This document shows positions 25,174 through 34,027 of a DNA stretch of 64,000 bases, in pieces. Every line of letters starts with the position of its first letter. Position 1 is the stretch's first letter. The stretch comes from Pseudomonadota bacterium. GTDB lineage: Bacteria > Pseudomonadota > Gammaproteobacteria > Steroidobacterales > SZUA-146. The notes beneath the pieces were generated by a model. The model made no database searches. It worked only from the letters and a program-made list of their open reading frames with translations, and was not told where the DNA came from. The stretch is from contig JBCCHD010000001.1 of assembly GCA_039028935.1 (NCBI GenBank), forward strand, positions 1 through 64,000, written 5' to 3'. The position numbers and the translations under genes were made by a program.

Positions 25174-27207
25174 ATGAGTACCAAGCCCGAATCGCCAGTC
25201 GCTCCTCCCGGTGGCGGCAAACGCAGCGCATCCGCCGCTGACTACGCGCAGCAGCTGGCTATGCAGGGTAAATTTGCGGAGAGCCTGCACGTGCTGGACG
25301 ACGCTGGGCAGTCGGCGCACACCATTGAGGGGCTGTATGTCAGAGCGGTGTGCTATCGCAAGCTGGGACAAACTCAAAGCGCGTTGGCGGCACTTAAAGC
25401 GCTTAACGATCTGCCTGGCGACTATGCGCGCGCCTATCAAGAGTTAGGGCACACGCATATGGATGTCGGTGCCACTGCCAAGGCGCTGGTGGGCTATGAG
25501 CATGCCGTGAGGCTGAATCCGGCACTGGTGGCATCGTGGCGAGCATTGACCAAACTGTACCTCGATGGGGGGCAGCCAGCGGCGTTAGCCCATGCTCAAG
25601 ATCAGTTGCGCCAACTCGAGCAACTTCCACCTGAGCTGCAGTCGGTAAAGAGCCTGCTTCATGAGGGTAATTTGGAGCAGGCTGATCGACTCTGCCGACA
25701 CTTTCTAACTCGCAATAAAACGCATGTCGAGGGAATGCGCTTGCTTGCCGAAATTGCGATCAGACACCGCATTATCGACGATGCCGAATTCCTGCTAGAA
25801 AGCGCCGTCGCGTTCGAGCCAAAGCACGTGGGCGCACGCGTGGATTACGTCAATATATTGCTTAAACGACAACGGTTCGAAAACGCGAGGGACATAGCAG
25901 AGGAGCTGGTCAACGAATTTCCAGACAACCATCAGTTCCTGGCATTGCTGGGCGCCTCCGAGCTTGGTGTCGGTAACACCAATCGGGCCATCGATGTGCT
26001 TTCAGGGTTGGTCGATGCGAAGTTCAATTTGCGCAGCTCGTTGCTGGCACTCGGGCATGCCCGCAAAACGGCTGGTGATTTCGACCAAGCGGTGAGCGAT
26101 TACCAATCGCTTTATCACCATATTCCCGATTTTGGTGATGCGTTTTGGAGCCTGGCGAATACCAAAACTTATCGCTTTGCCGACGACGAAATTCAACACA
26201 TGCAAACGTATGAGGCGAACGAATCGACATCGATTGTCGATCGCGTTCATTTTTGTTTCGCACTCGGCAAAGCGTTTGAGGACCGTGCTGATTATGACCG
26301 TGCGTTCGACTATTATGAACGCGGAAACCAGCTGCAAAAACAGTCGCTCGATTACGCTCTACCTGCTTTTGATAAGCGTGTACAGCGTCAAATCGAAGTG
26401 TGCGATCATACGCTCTTTGAGCGACGCAAGACGGTTGGCTGTCCAGATCCTGATCCCATTTTTATTCTGGGTTTGCCGCGTGCTGGGTCTACGCTACTAG
26501 AACAGATTTTGGCGTCGCATTCTCGGGTTGACGGTACGTTAGAGTTGCCGAATATTTTGAGTCTTTCTCGTCGGCTGCTCGGTCGGGCACCCGCCAAGCC
26601 AGGCGAAGAACCACAGTATCCGCGCATTTTGGGTGAGCTAGACGACAGTTATTTCGAACGCTTTGGTCGTCAATATCTCGACAATACGCAAGTCTTTCGG
26701 CAGGGTGCCGAATTTTTTATCGACAAGATGCCAAACAACTTTTTGCATATTGGCTTGATCAAACTGATCTTGCCGAACGCAAAGATTATCGATGCTCGTC
26801 GTCATCCTATGTCCTGCTGTTTCAGTGGATTTAAGCAGCTGTTTGCGGAGGGTCAGGAGTTCACTTACGGTCTCAGCGACATCGGTGCGTACTACCGAGA
26901 ATATGTGCGCATGATGGATCATTGGGATAACGTGCTGCCCGACTTTGTGCTGCGAGTTCAGCATGAAGATGTGATCGATGACCTCGAGGGGCAGGTGCGG
27001 CGGTTGCTCGATTTTTGTGATTTGCCATTCGAGCAGTCGTGTGTGGACTTCCATAAAACGGAGCGGAATGTGCGTACCCCAAGTTCTGAGCAGGTGCGTC
27101 AGCCGATTTTTCGAACGTCCATGGAGCAGTGGCGACATTTCGAAGATCAGCTCCAGCCGCTCATCGATGCGCTGGGTCCGGAAATCATGGAACGATACCC
27201 GATCTAG
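25174..27207 (+). CDS. TPR-repeat sulfotransferase
   Basis: A 677-residue protein. Residues about 20-420 are tetratricopeptide repeats (for example FAESLHVLDDAGQSAHTIEG, AKALVGYEHAVRLNPAL, FDQAVSDYQSLYHHIPDFGDA, YDRAFDYYERGNQ). The C-terminal 250 residues are a sulfotransferase: PAPS loop PIFILGLPRAGSTLLEQIL (about 428-446) and 3'-phosphate region AKIIDARRHPMSCCFSGFK. This architecture is commonly annotated as a tyrosylprotein-sulfotransferase-like family, with the TPR array thought to hold a protein or peptide substrate. The start at 25174 follows AGGAAG; the frame opens at 25168. It lies back to back with the hydroxylase-sulfotransferase fusion and just ahead of another sulfotransferase gene. 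Confidence 0.9.
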   Translation: MSTKPESPVAPPGGGKRSASAADYAQQLAMQGKFAESLHVLDDAGQSAHTIEGLYVRAVCYRKLGQTQSALAALKALNDLPGDYARAYQELGHTHMDVGATAKALVGYEHAVRLNPALVASWRALTKLYLDGGQPAALAHAQDQLRQLEQLPPELQSVKSLLHEGNLEQADRLCRHFLTRNKTHVEGMRLLAEIAIRHRIIDDAEFLLESAVAFEPKHVGARVDYVNILLKRQRFENARDIAEELVNEFPDNHQFLALLGASELGVGNTNRAIDVLSGLVDAKFNLRSSLLALGHARKTAGDFDQAVSDYQSLYHHIPDFGDAFWSLANTKTYRFADDEIQHMQTYEANESTSIVDRVHFCFALGKAFEDRADYDRAFDYYERGNQLQKQSLDYALPAFDKRVQRQIEVCDHTLFERRKTVGCPDPDPIFILGLPRAGSTLLEQILASHSRVDGTLELPNILSLSRRLLGRAPAKPGEEPQYPRILGELDDSYFERFGRQYLDNTQVFRQGAEFFIDKMPNNFLHIGLIKLILPNAKIIDARRHPMSCCFSGFKQLFAEGQEFTYGLSDIGAYYREYVRMMDHWDNVLPDFVLRVQHEDVIDDLEGQVRRLLDFCDLPFEQSCVDFHKTERNVRTPSSEQVRQPIFRTSMEQWRHFEDQLQPLIDALGPEIMERYPI

Positions 27208-27221
27208 GCGCACACGCTGCC

Positions 27222-27851
27222 GTGATTGTTTCGCACACACATCGATTTATCTTCTTTGCGGTGCCGCGCACGGCGACCCATTCGGTGCGTGCGGTACTTG
27301 CACCGCATTTAGGCGATGACGATTGGCAGCAGGAACGTTTGGACAGCGCGCACCGTTTGCCCATTCCTGAGTTGGCCGGGGCCGGTCACGGGCATCTCGG
27401 TGTGCGCGCCATCAAACCACACTTGCCCGAGGAAGTCTTTCAGCACTATTACAAATTTGCTTTGGTGCGGCATCCGTATGATCGGTTTGTGTCGGTGTGT
27501 TCTTTTCTTAATCGTGACAATCCTGACTTTGCGCATGACCCGGAGCAGTGGATGTGGGACGCGTTAGAGCGCGAGCGATTTCGAGCGCGTCTGCTCGTGA
27601 GGCCCCAGATCGCGATGCTGGTTGATGAATCCGGTGAATTGGCGCTCGACTTTATTGGTCGTTACGAGGCGCTGGCCGAGTCCCTGCGCAATGTGGCTGC
27701 CAGACTTGATCTGCAATTGGACGACTTACCGCACAGGAACCGGTCACCCGATGCCATTCGTTTGGCCGCACTGACGCCGCGGCTACGCCGTGCGCTCGAT
27801 GCGTTCTACGCGGCTGATTTTGAGGCGTTCGACTATGATCGGGCGAACTAA
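27222..27851 (+). CDS. Sulfotransferase family 2-type protein
   Basis: A roughly 209-residue protein of the PF03567-like sulfotransferase group, the type that includes Golgi carbohydrate sulfotransferases. The modified PAPS loop FIFFAVPRTATHSVRAVL is at residues about 8-25 and the 3'-phosphate motif FALVRHPYDRFVSVCSFLNRD about 78-98. The frame is open from 27129 inside the preceding gene, but family-like sequence begins at the GTG at 27222, 15 bases after the TPR-sulfotransferase stop. The ribosome-binding site is weak, so translation may be coupled. It is short for the family but has both substrate-binding elements. Confidence 0.75.
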   Translation: MIVSHTHRFIFFAVPRTATHSVRAVLAPHLGDDDWQQERLDSAHRLPIPELAGAGHGHLGVRAIKPHLPEEVFQHYYKFALVRHPYDRFVSVCSFLNRDNPDFAHDPEQWMWDALERERFRARLLVRPQIAMLVDESGELALDFIGRYEALAESLRNVAARLDLQLDDLPHRNRSPDAIRLAALTPRLRRALDAFYAADFEAFDYDRAN

Positions 27852-28017
27852 GACCGAATCGGTTTTCTCAGCTATCGGCCTGAGTCCCCGTTATGCCGAC
27901 AGGCGACGACGAGCACCCCCATTTAAAAGGCCCTCCCGGCAAACGCGCACGACACCGAGTGAGTCGCCGCATTGCGCTGGTCACCGTGGGATCCCGCGGG
28001 GGGTGATAATTGCGCTG

Positions 28018-28974
28018 TCAGGTGAAGTAGGGCAACAGGTCGGGCCGCAGAGCGGCGCGGACGATGCGCTGCATGACGATTGGTGTGGCGCCGAGGTCAT
28101 TGCTTTTTGTGGTGAGTGCGCGGGGTGGCGGTAGTGCCGCGACCGCGCGCTCGAGTAGCGCCTGATACACCGGGAATCCAGTTCGAGCGTAGCCATGCAG
28201 TGCCCAGGTGCTACGCCAGTCTCGATACAGCGTCCGCAGTGTGGTTTGTAGCGCGGCCAGTGCTTGTGGGTCGTTTTGTGTATTGAGCTTAAGATCTTCA
28301 ATGAGATCGTCGCCGAGCGCGCGCATTTCACCTGGCGCGAGTACCGGGGTTGAATTGAATCGCTCGGTTTGAATCGTGTGTCGGCCGGATTCGTCAAAGA
28401 CCAACGGCGACTCGGGCGGACTGAGTTGTTCGTACAGAACCCGTTCAACGTTGGCCCAGAATGCGGCGGAACCGGCCGTGTCCAGCACCAAGTGAATGCG
28501 ACGCGCTGAGCCACCATTCACCACGCGATGCGGGCGCCAGGAGTCGAAGATCCAGCATGTGCCAGCCGCCATGTGGATGTGATCGTCGCCGCAATAAAAT
28601 TGTACGTCGGCGCTGGTGACAATAGGAATGTGAATTCGAACGCGTGAAAACCAATGATAGTTGAAATCGACATGACGACTGACCTCCGCGCCGGCATCGA
28701 GCGCCATCAGACGAGAGCGACCATAGACCTCGCCGATGTGGTGCATGCACTGTTGTAGATACGGGCTGTCTTGCAGGTGCGGCGTGGTCTTCATCGGCCC
28801 GTCAAACGCATCATTATTGCCGCCATCCCGCGACACAAGCGGCAACGCTTCGTTGCCGTTCATGCGAGATGGGTGAGGCAGCCATTTACGTGATGAAAGC
28901 TGCTCAACCTCGTACTGCAGGCGCGTCGTATCGAATCGATACGGTAGCTGAATGAAAGGTCGTTTGAGTTTCAT
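28018..28974 (-). CDS. Asp/Asn beta-hydroxylase-domain protein
   Basis: A 318-residue 2-oxoglutarate/Fe(II) oxygenase that aligns from its first residue with the N-terminal half of the fusion protein at 23075. Both begin MKL..F(I)(R/Q)LP(L/Y)RFD, both have GRSRLM about residue 86, and both have the iron site: here SRHVDFNY (His101, Asp103) and DSWRPHRVVN (His149). RIHLVLDTAGSAAFW follows in both. The human AspH enzyme lacks a carboxylate at the position of Asp103, whereas these proteins have one. The sulfotransferase domain is missing; the last 120 residues are a helical region of unknown role that also has a counterpart in the linker of the fusion protein (RDWRSTWALHGY compared with HDWRSAWSRYGD). 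Confidence 0.82.
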   Translation of the reverse strand: MKLKRPFIQLPYRFDTTRLQYEVEQLSSRKWLPHPSRMNGNEALPLVSRDGGNNDAFDGPMKTTPHLQDSPYLQQCMHHIGEVYGRSRLMALDAGAEVSRHVDFNYHWFSRVRIHIPIVTSADVQFYCGDDHIHMAAGTCWIFDSWRPHRVVNGGSARRIHLVLDTAGSAAFWANVERVLYEQLSPPESPLVFDESGRHTIQTERFNSTPVLAPGEMRALGDDLIEDLKLNTQNDPQALAALQTTLRTLYRDWRSTWALHGYARTGFPVYQALLERAVAALPPPRALTTKSNDLGATPIVMQRIVRAALRPDLLPYFT

Positions 28975-29114
28975 GAGCGATTAGATGATTTCCAGCGTCA
29001 GGTTGAGCGGTGTTTAAAGAGCAAACATAGGATGTCGGATCAAAGGTCACAGAACGATAGTAATTGCGTGCCGTTGCGCGCACACTCCTATTGTTACCCG
29101 TTTGAGTATAGCTA

Positions 29115-30044
29115 ATGTCGACTGACTCATCATCTACACAGATTGCCTCACGCGATTTGCGTGACGGCATCGTCGCCGGCCTATTCGCCTATTTTGCCTG
29201 GGGTGTGCTGCCGGCCTACTTCAAGTTTATGGGTCATGTGCCGGCGGCCGAGATGGTGGCTCACCGCATTATTTGGTCCGTGCCGTTTGGTGCGCTGATC
29301 ATCTTATTGCGCCGCCAGTGGGGAGAGGTGTTAGGCGCTTTTTTCACGCCGCGTACGATCGGACTCCTGTTCGCAACGTCGTTGCTCATCTCGATCAATT
29401 GGGTGATTTACGTTTGGGCGGTGCAGAATAATCAGGTGTTTCAGGGCAGTCTTGGCTATTACATCACGCCCTTGTTTTACGTGTTGGTTGGCGTGGTGTT
29501 TTTCGGCGATCCGTTTCGTCGCTTTCAAAAGCTTGCCATTGCTAGCGCGACGCTTGCAGTACTGTCGCTGATTTTCTTGGGCGGGCAATTTCCAGCGATT
29601 GCTCTGGCGCTCGCGTTTTCCTTCACGTTATATGGCTTGATTCGCAAGACGGTCGAGATAGGCGGGATGCCGGGTTTGTTCATCGAGACGGTGATTCTGT
29701 TGTTGCCGGCGTTCGCCTATCTTTGGTGGCTCAATCAAAACGGATCGCTGGTGTTTCGTTTTGATCACCCGCGCGCTGGTGTCGATTTCATGTTGTCCGG
29801 TCCCTTCACTGTATTGCCGCTTTTGATGTTTGCGCTCGCTGCGCGACGCTTAACGTTGTCAACGATCGGCTTTATGCAGTTTATTGCACCGACGATGCAG
29901 TTTTTGATGGGAGTTTACTTTGGCGAGCCGCTTACGCCGGCTGTGTGGGGTTGTTTTACACTGATTTGGCTCGCAGCGGGACTCTATGGCTACGATGCCT
30001 GGCGACATGCTCGTCAGCAGCGGCCGAATGTAAAGTCGAGCTAG
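29115..30044 (+). CDS. rarD: EamA-family permease, RarD type
   Basis: A 309-residue inner-membrane protein with ten predicted helices in two EamA repeats. RarD hallmarks are GLFAYFAWGVLPAYFK near residue 18, AHRIIWSVPFG, INWVIYVWAV and SLGYYITPLFYVLVGV. The family is annotated as chloramphenicol-sensitivity protein, but its natural substrate is unknown. No clear Shine-Dalgarno sequence precedes the ATG. Ten bases separate its stop from the next gene's ATG, suggesting co-transcription. Confidence 0.88.
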   Translation: MSTDSSSTQIASRDLRDGIVAGLFAYFAWGVLPAYFKFMGHVPAAEMVAHRIIWSVPFGALIILLRRQWGEVLGAFFTPRTIGLLFATSLLISINWVIYVWAVQNNQVFQGSLGYYITPLFYVLVGVVFFGDPFRRFQKLAIASATLAVLSLIFLGGQFPAIALALAFSFTLYGLIRKTVEIGGMPGLFIETVILLLPAFAYLWWLNQNGSLVFRFDHPRAGVDFMLSGPFTVLPLLMFALAARRLTLSTIGFMQFIAPTMQFLMGVYFGEPLTPAVWGCFTLIWLAAGLYGYDAWRHARQQRPNVKSS

Positions 30045-30053
30045 GTGGCGGTC

Positions 30054-30680
30054 ATGGATACGTATCAGATCCCGGCTGAGCGGTTTGAGCATCGGATTGA
30101 TATTAAGCGCAGCACGTTTATTACGTGTATTGGCCACACCCGAGGTGTAGCCGCCGCAAATGCCTTCGTTCAAGAACAGCGCGTGGCCTTTCCCGACGCC
30201 AATCACCATTGCTATGCCTATATTGCCGGCGCGCCCAATGACATCTATCAGGTGGGTAAGAATGACGATGGCGAGCCGCGCGATACCGCTGGTAAACCGA
30301 TGCTCAATGTCTTGACGCACTCGGGAATCGGTGAGATTACCGTCGTTGTTGTGCGCTATTTCGGTGGCGTTAAACTTGGTGCGGGTGGTCTGGTTCGCGC
30401 TTATACGCAAAGCGTCAGTGTGGCGCTGACCGAGCTGCCAACACAATCTTATGTTCGTTGCGACCCATTGATCGTTGCGCTGCCTTACACACTGCTCGGA
30501 CGTCTAGAGCATTGGCTCGATGCCTCTCCTGCGCAAATTTTGGATAAGCAATTTGGTGCGCACGTGACGCTCACGCTGTCTGTGCCAGTCCGCGACATCG
30601 ACGCCCTAAAGGAGGCCATTACCGAGCTTGGCCAGGGCTCGATCGACATCTTACCCGAGAATGAGAGCGAGTCTGAATGA
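30054..30680 (+). CDS. yigZ: YigZ/IMPACT-family protein
   Basis: A roughly 208-residue cytoplasmic protein of the UPF0029/IMPACT family. The family core DANHHCYAYIAG, DDGEPRDTAGKPMLNVLTHSGIGEITVVVVRYFGGVKLGAGGLVRAY spans residues about 45-120, with a C-terminal ferredoxin-like domain. The biochemical role is poorly defined; the eukaryotic homolog IMPACT affects translation control. The frame opens at a GTG (30045), but AGGTGG sits at the right distance for the ATG at 30054. Confidence 0.88.
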   Translation: MDTYQIPAERFEHRIDIKRSTFITCIGHTRGVAAANAFVQEQRVAFPDANHHCYAYIAGAPNDIYQVGKNDDGEPRDTAGKPMLNVLTHSGIGEITVVVVRYFGGVKLGAGGLVRAYTQSVSVALTELPTQSYVRCDPLIVALPYTLLGRLEHWLDASPAQILDKQFGAHVTLTLSVPVRDIDALKEAITELGQGSIDILPENESESE

Positions 30681-30749
30681 GCGCAGCGATAGGTCACTCA
30701 ATAACACTCATGCTAGGCTCAGGATAATTCGCCGCAACAGGAGATCCGT

Positions 30750-31352
30750 ATGGCAAACGACGCGATTGTCGAACTTGAACAGAAAATCTACGGCCTGACA
30801 CTTGAGCTCAATCAGCTTAAGCAGCAAGCGGAGCGTGTAGAAGTGCCGAACTATACATTTGAAACCAATGAAGGCACCGTGCATCTGAGCGAGCTGTTTG
30901 GTCAGCACGACAGACTGATTATGATTCACAACATGGGGCAAGGTTGTCGCTACTGTACGCTTTGGGGTGATGGCATAAACACCTTTCTGCCGCATTTGGA
31001 AGCCGCGGCCAGTGTCGTCATGGTGTCCAAGGATTCGCCGTCTGTGCAACGCACTTTTGCCAACGGCCGAGGCTGGCGTTTTCGAACGGCCTCTCACGGC
31101 GGCGGAGACTATATTCGCGAGCAAAGTGCCGTGCCTGGCCAGGACAATTATCCCGGCGTGGTTGGGTACGAACGAGACGGTAATGCAATTTTTCGTACCA
31201 ACGCGTCTCCGTTTGGACCTGGTGATTTGTATTGCTCTTTTTGGAACTTGCTGGGCGTTATTGGGCTGGACGAGAAGCAGTTTACACCGCAGTACGCCTA
31301 TTGGCAGCGACCGCAAACGCTCGATGATGGCGGCGAAAATGTGTTGGACTAA
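30750..31352 (+). CDS. DUF899 thioredoxin-like protein
   Basis: A 200-residue protein with a thioredoxin-like fold of the DUF899 group. It has a short N-terminal coiled segment (residues 7-30) followed by LSELFGQHDRLIMIHNMGQGCRYCTLWGDGIN. This is the family signature, with a CxxC at about residues 67-70. Members are thought to be redox proteins, but no reaction is established. A strong ribosome-binding site (AGGAGA) precedes the ATG. It converges on the methyltransferase gene that follows, with 27 bases between stops. Confidence 0.85.
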   Translation: MANDAIVELEQKIYGLTLELNQLKQQAERVEVPNYTFETNEGTVHLSELFGQHDRLIMIHNMGQGCRYCTLWGDGINTFLPHLEAAASVVMVSKDSPSVQRTFANGRGWRFRTASHGGGDYIREQSAVPGQDNYPGVVGYERDGNAIFRTNASPFGPGDLYCSFWNLLGVIGLDEKQFTPQYAYWQRPQTLDDGGENVLD

Positions 31353-31379
31353 ACGCGTCGAGAGTCGTAGTGGATGCGG

Positions 31380-32042
31380 TCACTCTTTCGCAACTGATTC
31401 GGAAACACGCCAGACAAAGTAATGTATGCCAATTTTCTCGGCGAAACTTGGGTTGCCCGGCAAATACGGCCGCGGCTCCGTTGATTCGATTTGTTCAATG
31501 CCGTGTTCTGCTCGAAGTGCCGAGAACAGCGCGTGCTGATCGCGCTCGACATACAAATCTTGCCGTTGCGTAAAGACAATTATCCCGCCGGGTGACGTGA
31601 CCCGAATCAGTTCTGACAGAACAGGCTCAAGGTCATCGATGTAAGTGAACACGCCGATGCTCACTGCACCAGCAAACTGTTGGTCTTGGAACGGCAGTGG
31701 TTCGGATAGGTTTAACGCCAGCACAGCTCGGTAAAATGGGGTGCCCTTGGCGATCGCGATTGAATCGGCAGAGAGGTCCGTGCCGGTGATGTGTGTAAAT
31801 CCGGCCGCGTTGAGCGCCTGACCGGTGAGTCCCGTGCCGCAACCCGCATCGAGCACCGGCGCGGTGCGGGCGACATATTGGCCTAGGTACTGTGCCGCTT
31901 GTTCCGGCGCGTCGTAACCCCAGTCGACCACGGTCCGATTGTATTCGCTGGCGAACTCGTCATATAAGCGCCGTACCGTTTGTTCATCGGTTGGGCCATC
32001 ATCTGAGATGGCGTTGTTCCAGTTGCTGGGTCGGTCCGGCAT
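31380..32042 (-). CDS. Class I SAM methyltransferase, METTL27-like
   Basis: A 220-residue Rossmann methyltransferase. Motif I is VLDAGCGTGLTGQAL (about residues 61-75), the acidic post-I residue lies in GTDLSADS, and motif IV-VI reads AVSIGVFTYIDDLEPVLSELIRVTSPGGIIVFTQR. The N-terminal RRLYDEFASEYN and the motif pattern are those of WBSCR27/METTL27. A paralog occurs at 48592. Its ATG is 3 bases after the stop of the pilin-accessory-like gene, so it is probably the last gene of the efflux operon. The substrate is unknown. Confidence 0.85.
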   Translation of the reverse strand: MPDRPSNWNNAISDDGPTDEQTVRRLYDEFASEYNRTVVDWGYDAPEQAAQYLGQYVARTAPVLDAGCGTGLTGQALNAAGFTHITGTDLSADSIAIAKGTPFYRAVLALNLSEPLPFQDQQFAGAVSIGVFTYIDDLEPVLSELIRVTSPGGIIVFTQRQDLYVERDQHALFSALRAEHGIEQIESTEPRPYLPGNPSFAEKIGIHYFVWRVSESVAKE

Positions 32043-32045
32043 GCG

Positions 32046-32747
32046 TTACTTTTCAGTCAGTTCGGAAAACCGTCGAGTTCCTGGATGGAAGCACACTTGG
32101 GCAGTGTCGAAGGCGGTTTGCAGCGTTCGTTCGATACAACGCTGCTCGATGGACTCGGGTCGATCCAGGCCGAGGCGGAGCTGTGTGGCCAATGCATCTT
32201 GATCGGTAGACAGTGGCTCGAACTCGTCGGTCATAAAGCGCGGTGACGTGCCCGAAAATTCGATTTCGACCATGCGCGAACGCGCTTCATCATCATCAGT
32301 GGGAAGTGTGAGATTGAAGAAGGTTGGCGACAACAGATTGAGATCAGTCGGTGCCGACGCGCTCTGCGCCACAAACTCGTCAACCTTACTCGTATAAAAC
32401 TGATCAAACGCATACGTGACAACGGCGGGGCGGCTGTTGTAGACAATGTACATGCCGGCACCAAGGGCCGCGATCTGGATTGTGGCGATGACGATTAAGT
32501 CGCGCGCGAGCTCGTTGAGTGGCTTGCTGCGGTTGTAAATCACCAGCGTCAGCAGAGGCCCCAGCACCATGTCTACGCCAGCGATGATCTTGATGCCGTC
32601 GATGCCGCCTGCCAGTTTGAACAGCGCGCCTGGGAACAGAACAAACGCGATGAGTGCGGATAGAACGATAAGAATGAGTAGGCTTAAGAGAAGGTGCCCG
32701 ACAAATGCGCCCCAGCGTGTGGCGGGTAATCGCGTAGAAATCGGCAT
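32046..32747 (-). CDS. TfpX/TfpZ-like type IV pilin accessory protein
   Basis: A 233-residue inner-membrane protein with three N-terminal helices (about residues 11-37, 42-68 and 82-105) and a periplasmic C-terminal domain. The core GGIDGIKIIAGVDMVLGPLLTLVIYNRSKPLNELARDL ... QIAALGAGMYIVYNSRPAVVTY matches the TfpX/TfpZ family. That family assists assembly or stability of a cognate type IV pilin, usually from the gene next to the pilin. Here no pilin gene is near, and the gene sits at the end of an ABC efflux operon. The start at 32747 follows AGAGGAGAT; the frame is open to 32807. Confidence 0.8.
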   Translation of the reverse strand: MPISTRLPATRWGAFVGHLLLSLLILIVLSALIAFVLFPGALFKLAGGIDGIKIIAGVDMVLGPLLTLVIYNRSKPLNELARDLIVIATIQIAALGAGMYIVYNSRPAVVTYAFDQFYTSKVDEFVAQSASAPTDLNLLSPTFFNLTLPTDDDEARSRMVEIEFSGTSPRFMTDEFEPLSTDQDALATQLRLGLDRPESIEQRCIERTLQTAFDTAQVCFHPGTRRFSELTEK

Positions 32748-32828
32748 CGCAATCTCCTCTTCGTTGCGCGATATAGTGATGATGTTCGCTCGTTGCGAGT
32801 GGTCCAATCGATCGAGTCGCTGCGCCGA

Positions 32829-34019
32829 TTAGGTCGCGTCCCGAAAGGCAAGCAGCACAGGCAGCCGAGCCGCGCGAAACGCCGGGAAGAACCCTCCCAC
32901 CAATCCAACAATTAGTGCAAGCACAATGCCCTGCTTAATAAGATCGGTTGATAACTCGAAACTAAACACTACCTGAGAGAAACTGGCGCCGAGCGTCGAG
33001 GCGGTCACACCATCCAGGAGAAGATAGGCGGCGATCGAGCCGACAATCCCACCAATAACCGAGAGCACTAGCGATTCGGCCATGGTGCCCACAAAGGCCG
33101 AGAAATTGCTGAAGCCGAGTGTGCGCAAAGTGGCAATTTCCTTGGAACGCGCGGCGACGGACGTGTACATGGTGTTCAGTGCGCCCGCCAACGCGCCCAG
33201 CGCCATCACGATACTCAGCGCCCAGCCAAGATTAACGATGCCGTTCAACGCCTCACCCTGACTGGCGAAATAATCGGCTTCGGTTTCAATGTCCAGCTGC
33301 AACCTCGGTTCCGACTCGGCAAAATCCACGAGCGGTTGCACAGTGCCAGACTCGGCCAACTTGATGCGCACCGTTTGAAATGTGGAGCCGCGATTAAATT
33401 GGCTCTGCACCGTCGGTGCATCGGCCCATAATTCACTTTCAAAGGCAGTGCCGCCCGTCGAGAAGATGCCGACGACTTCCCATTGTGAGCGTCCAAATCG
33501 CGGTTTCTGGCCAAGCTCAAAGCCTTCGAATTCATTCAGAATGCCTTGCCCCACAATGATCTCATTACGTCCGGACTCGAACATACGGCCTTCGACAATC
33601 TCCACCGCGTCACGCAACGCAAAACCCGACTGCGAGATCCCGCGCATGGGTAGATTGACCTCGGTTTGGGTTGTTTTCTTGATGCCGTCAACAATTACGT
33701 ACAGTTCAGCAGAGGCGACCGGGTCGCCATTACTGTCTTTTGCAATACCGGGTGCGGTAAGCAGCAAATTAACGTTATCCCGCGAGACCGTGCTATTGAG
33801 TTCGGATTGCGAACCCACGCGTGAAGCAATGGCCACGTCGGCGCGTCCTGTGCCTTTCAGCGTTTCTTCAAAGCCGTTGGCCATCGCCAAAAACGACAGC
33901 AGCACGGCGACGACCACCGATACGGCAAACACCGCGGCGAGCGACATCCAAAGACGCTGTGGCAGGCTACGAATATTCATCACCACGACGGTCCAGATTT
34001 GAGATAGAAGGCTGCTCAT
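32829..34019 (-). CDS. ABC transporter permease, MacB/FtsX type (second)
   Basis: A 396-residue MacB-like permease: one N-terminal helix (residues about 22-48), a large periplasmic MacB_PCD domain, then three C-terminal helices around the FtsX domain (TSVAARSKEIATLRTLGFSNFSAFVGTMAESLVLSVIGGIVGS). It lies 8 bases after the first permease gene. Having two different FtsX permeases implies a heterodimer, in contrast to the MacB homodimer. Confidence 0.88.
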   Translation of the reverse strand: MSSLLSQIWTVVVMNIRSLPQRLWMSLAAVFAVSVVVAVLLSFLAMANGFEETLKGTGRADVAIASRVGSQSELNSTVSRDNVNLLLTAPGIAKDSNGDPVASAELYVIVDGIKKTTQTEVNLPMRGISQSGFALRDAVEIVEGRMFESGRNEIIVGQGILNEFEGFELGQKPRFGRSQWEVVGIFSTGGTAFESELWADAPTVQSQFNRGSTFQTVRIKLAESGTVQPLVDFAESEPRLQLDIETEADYFASQGEALNGIVNLGWALSIVMALGALAGALNTMYTSVAARSKEIATLRTLGFSNFSAFVGTMAESLVLSVIGGIVGSIAAYLLLDGVTASTLGASFSQVVFSFELSTDLIKQGIVLALIVGLVGGFFPAFRAARLPVLLAFRDAT

Positions 34020-34027
34020 GATGGTTC

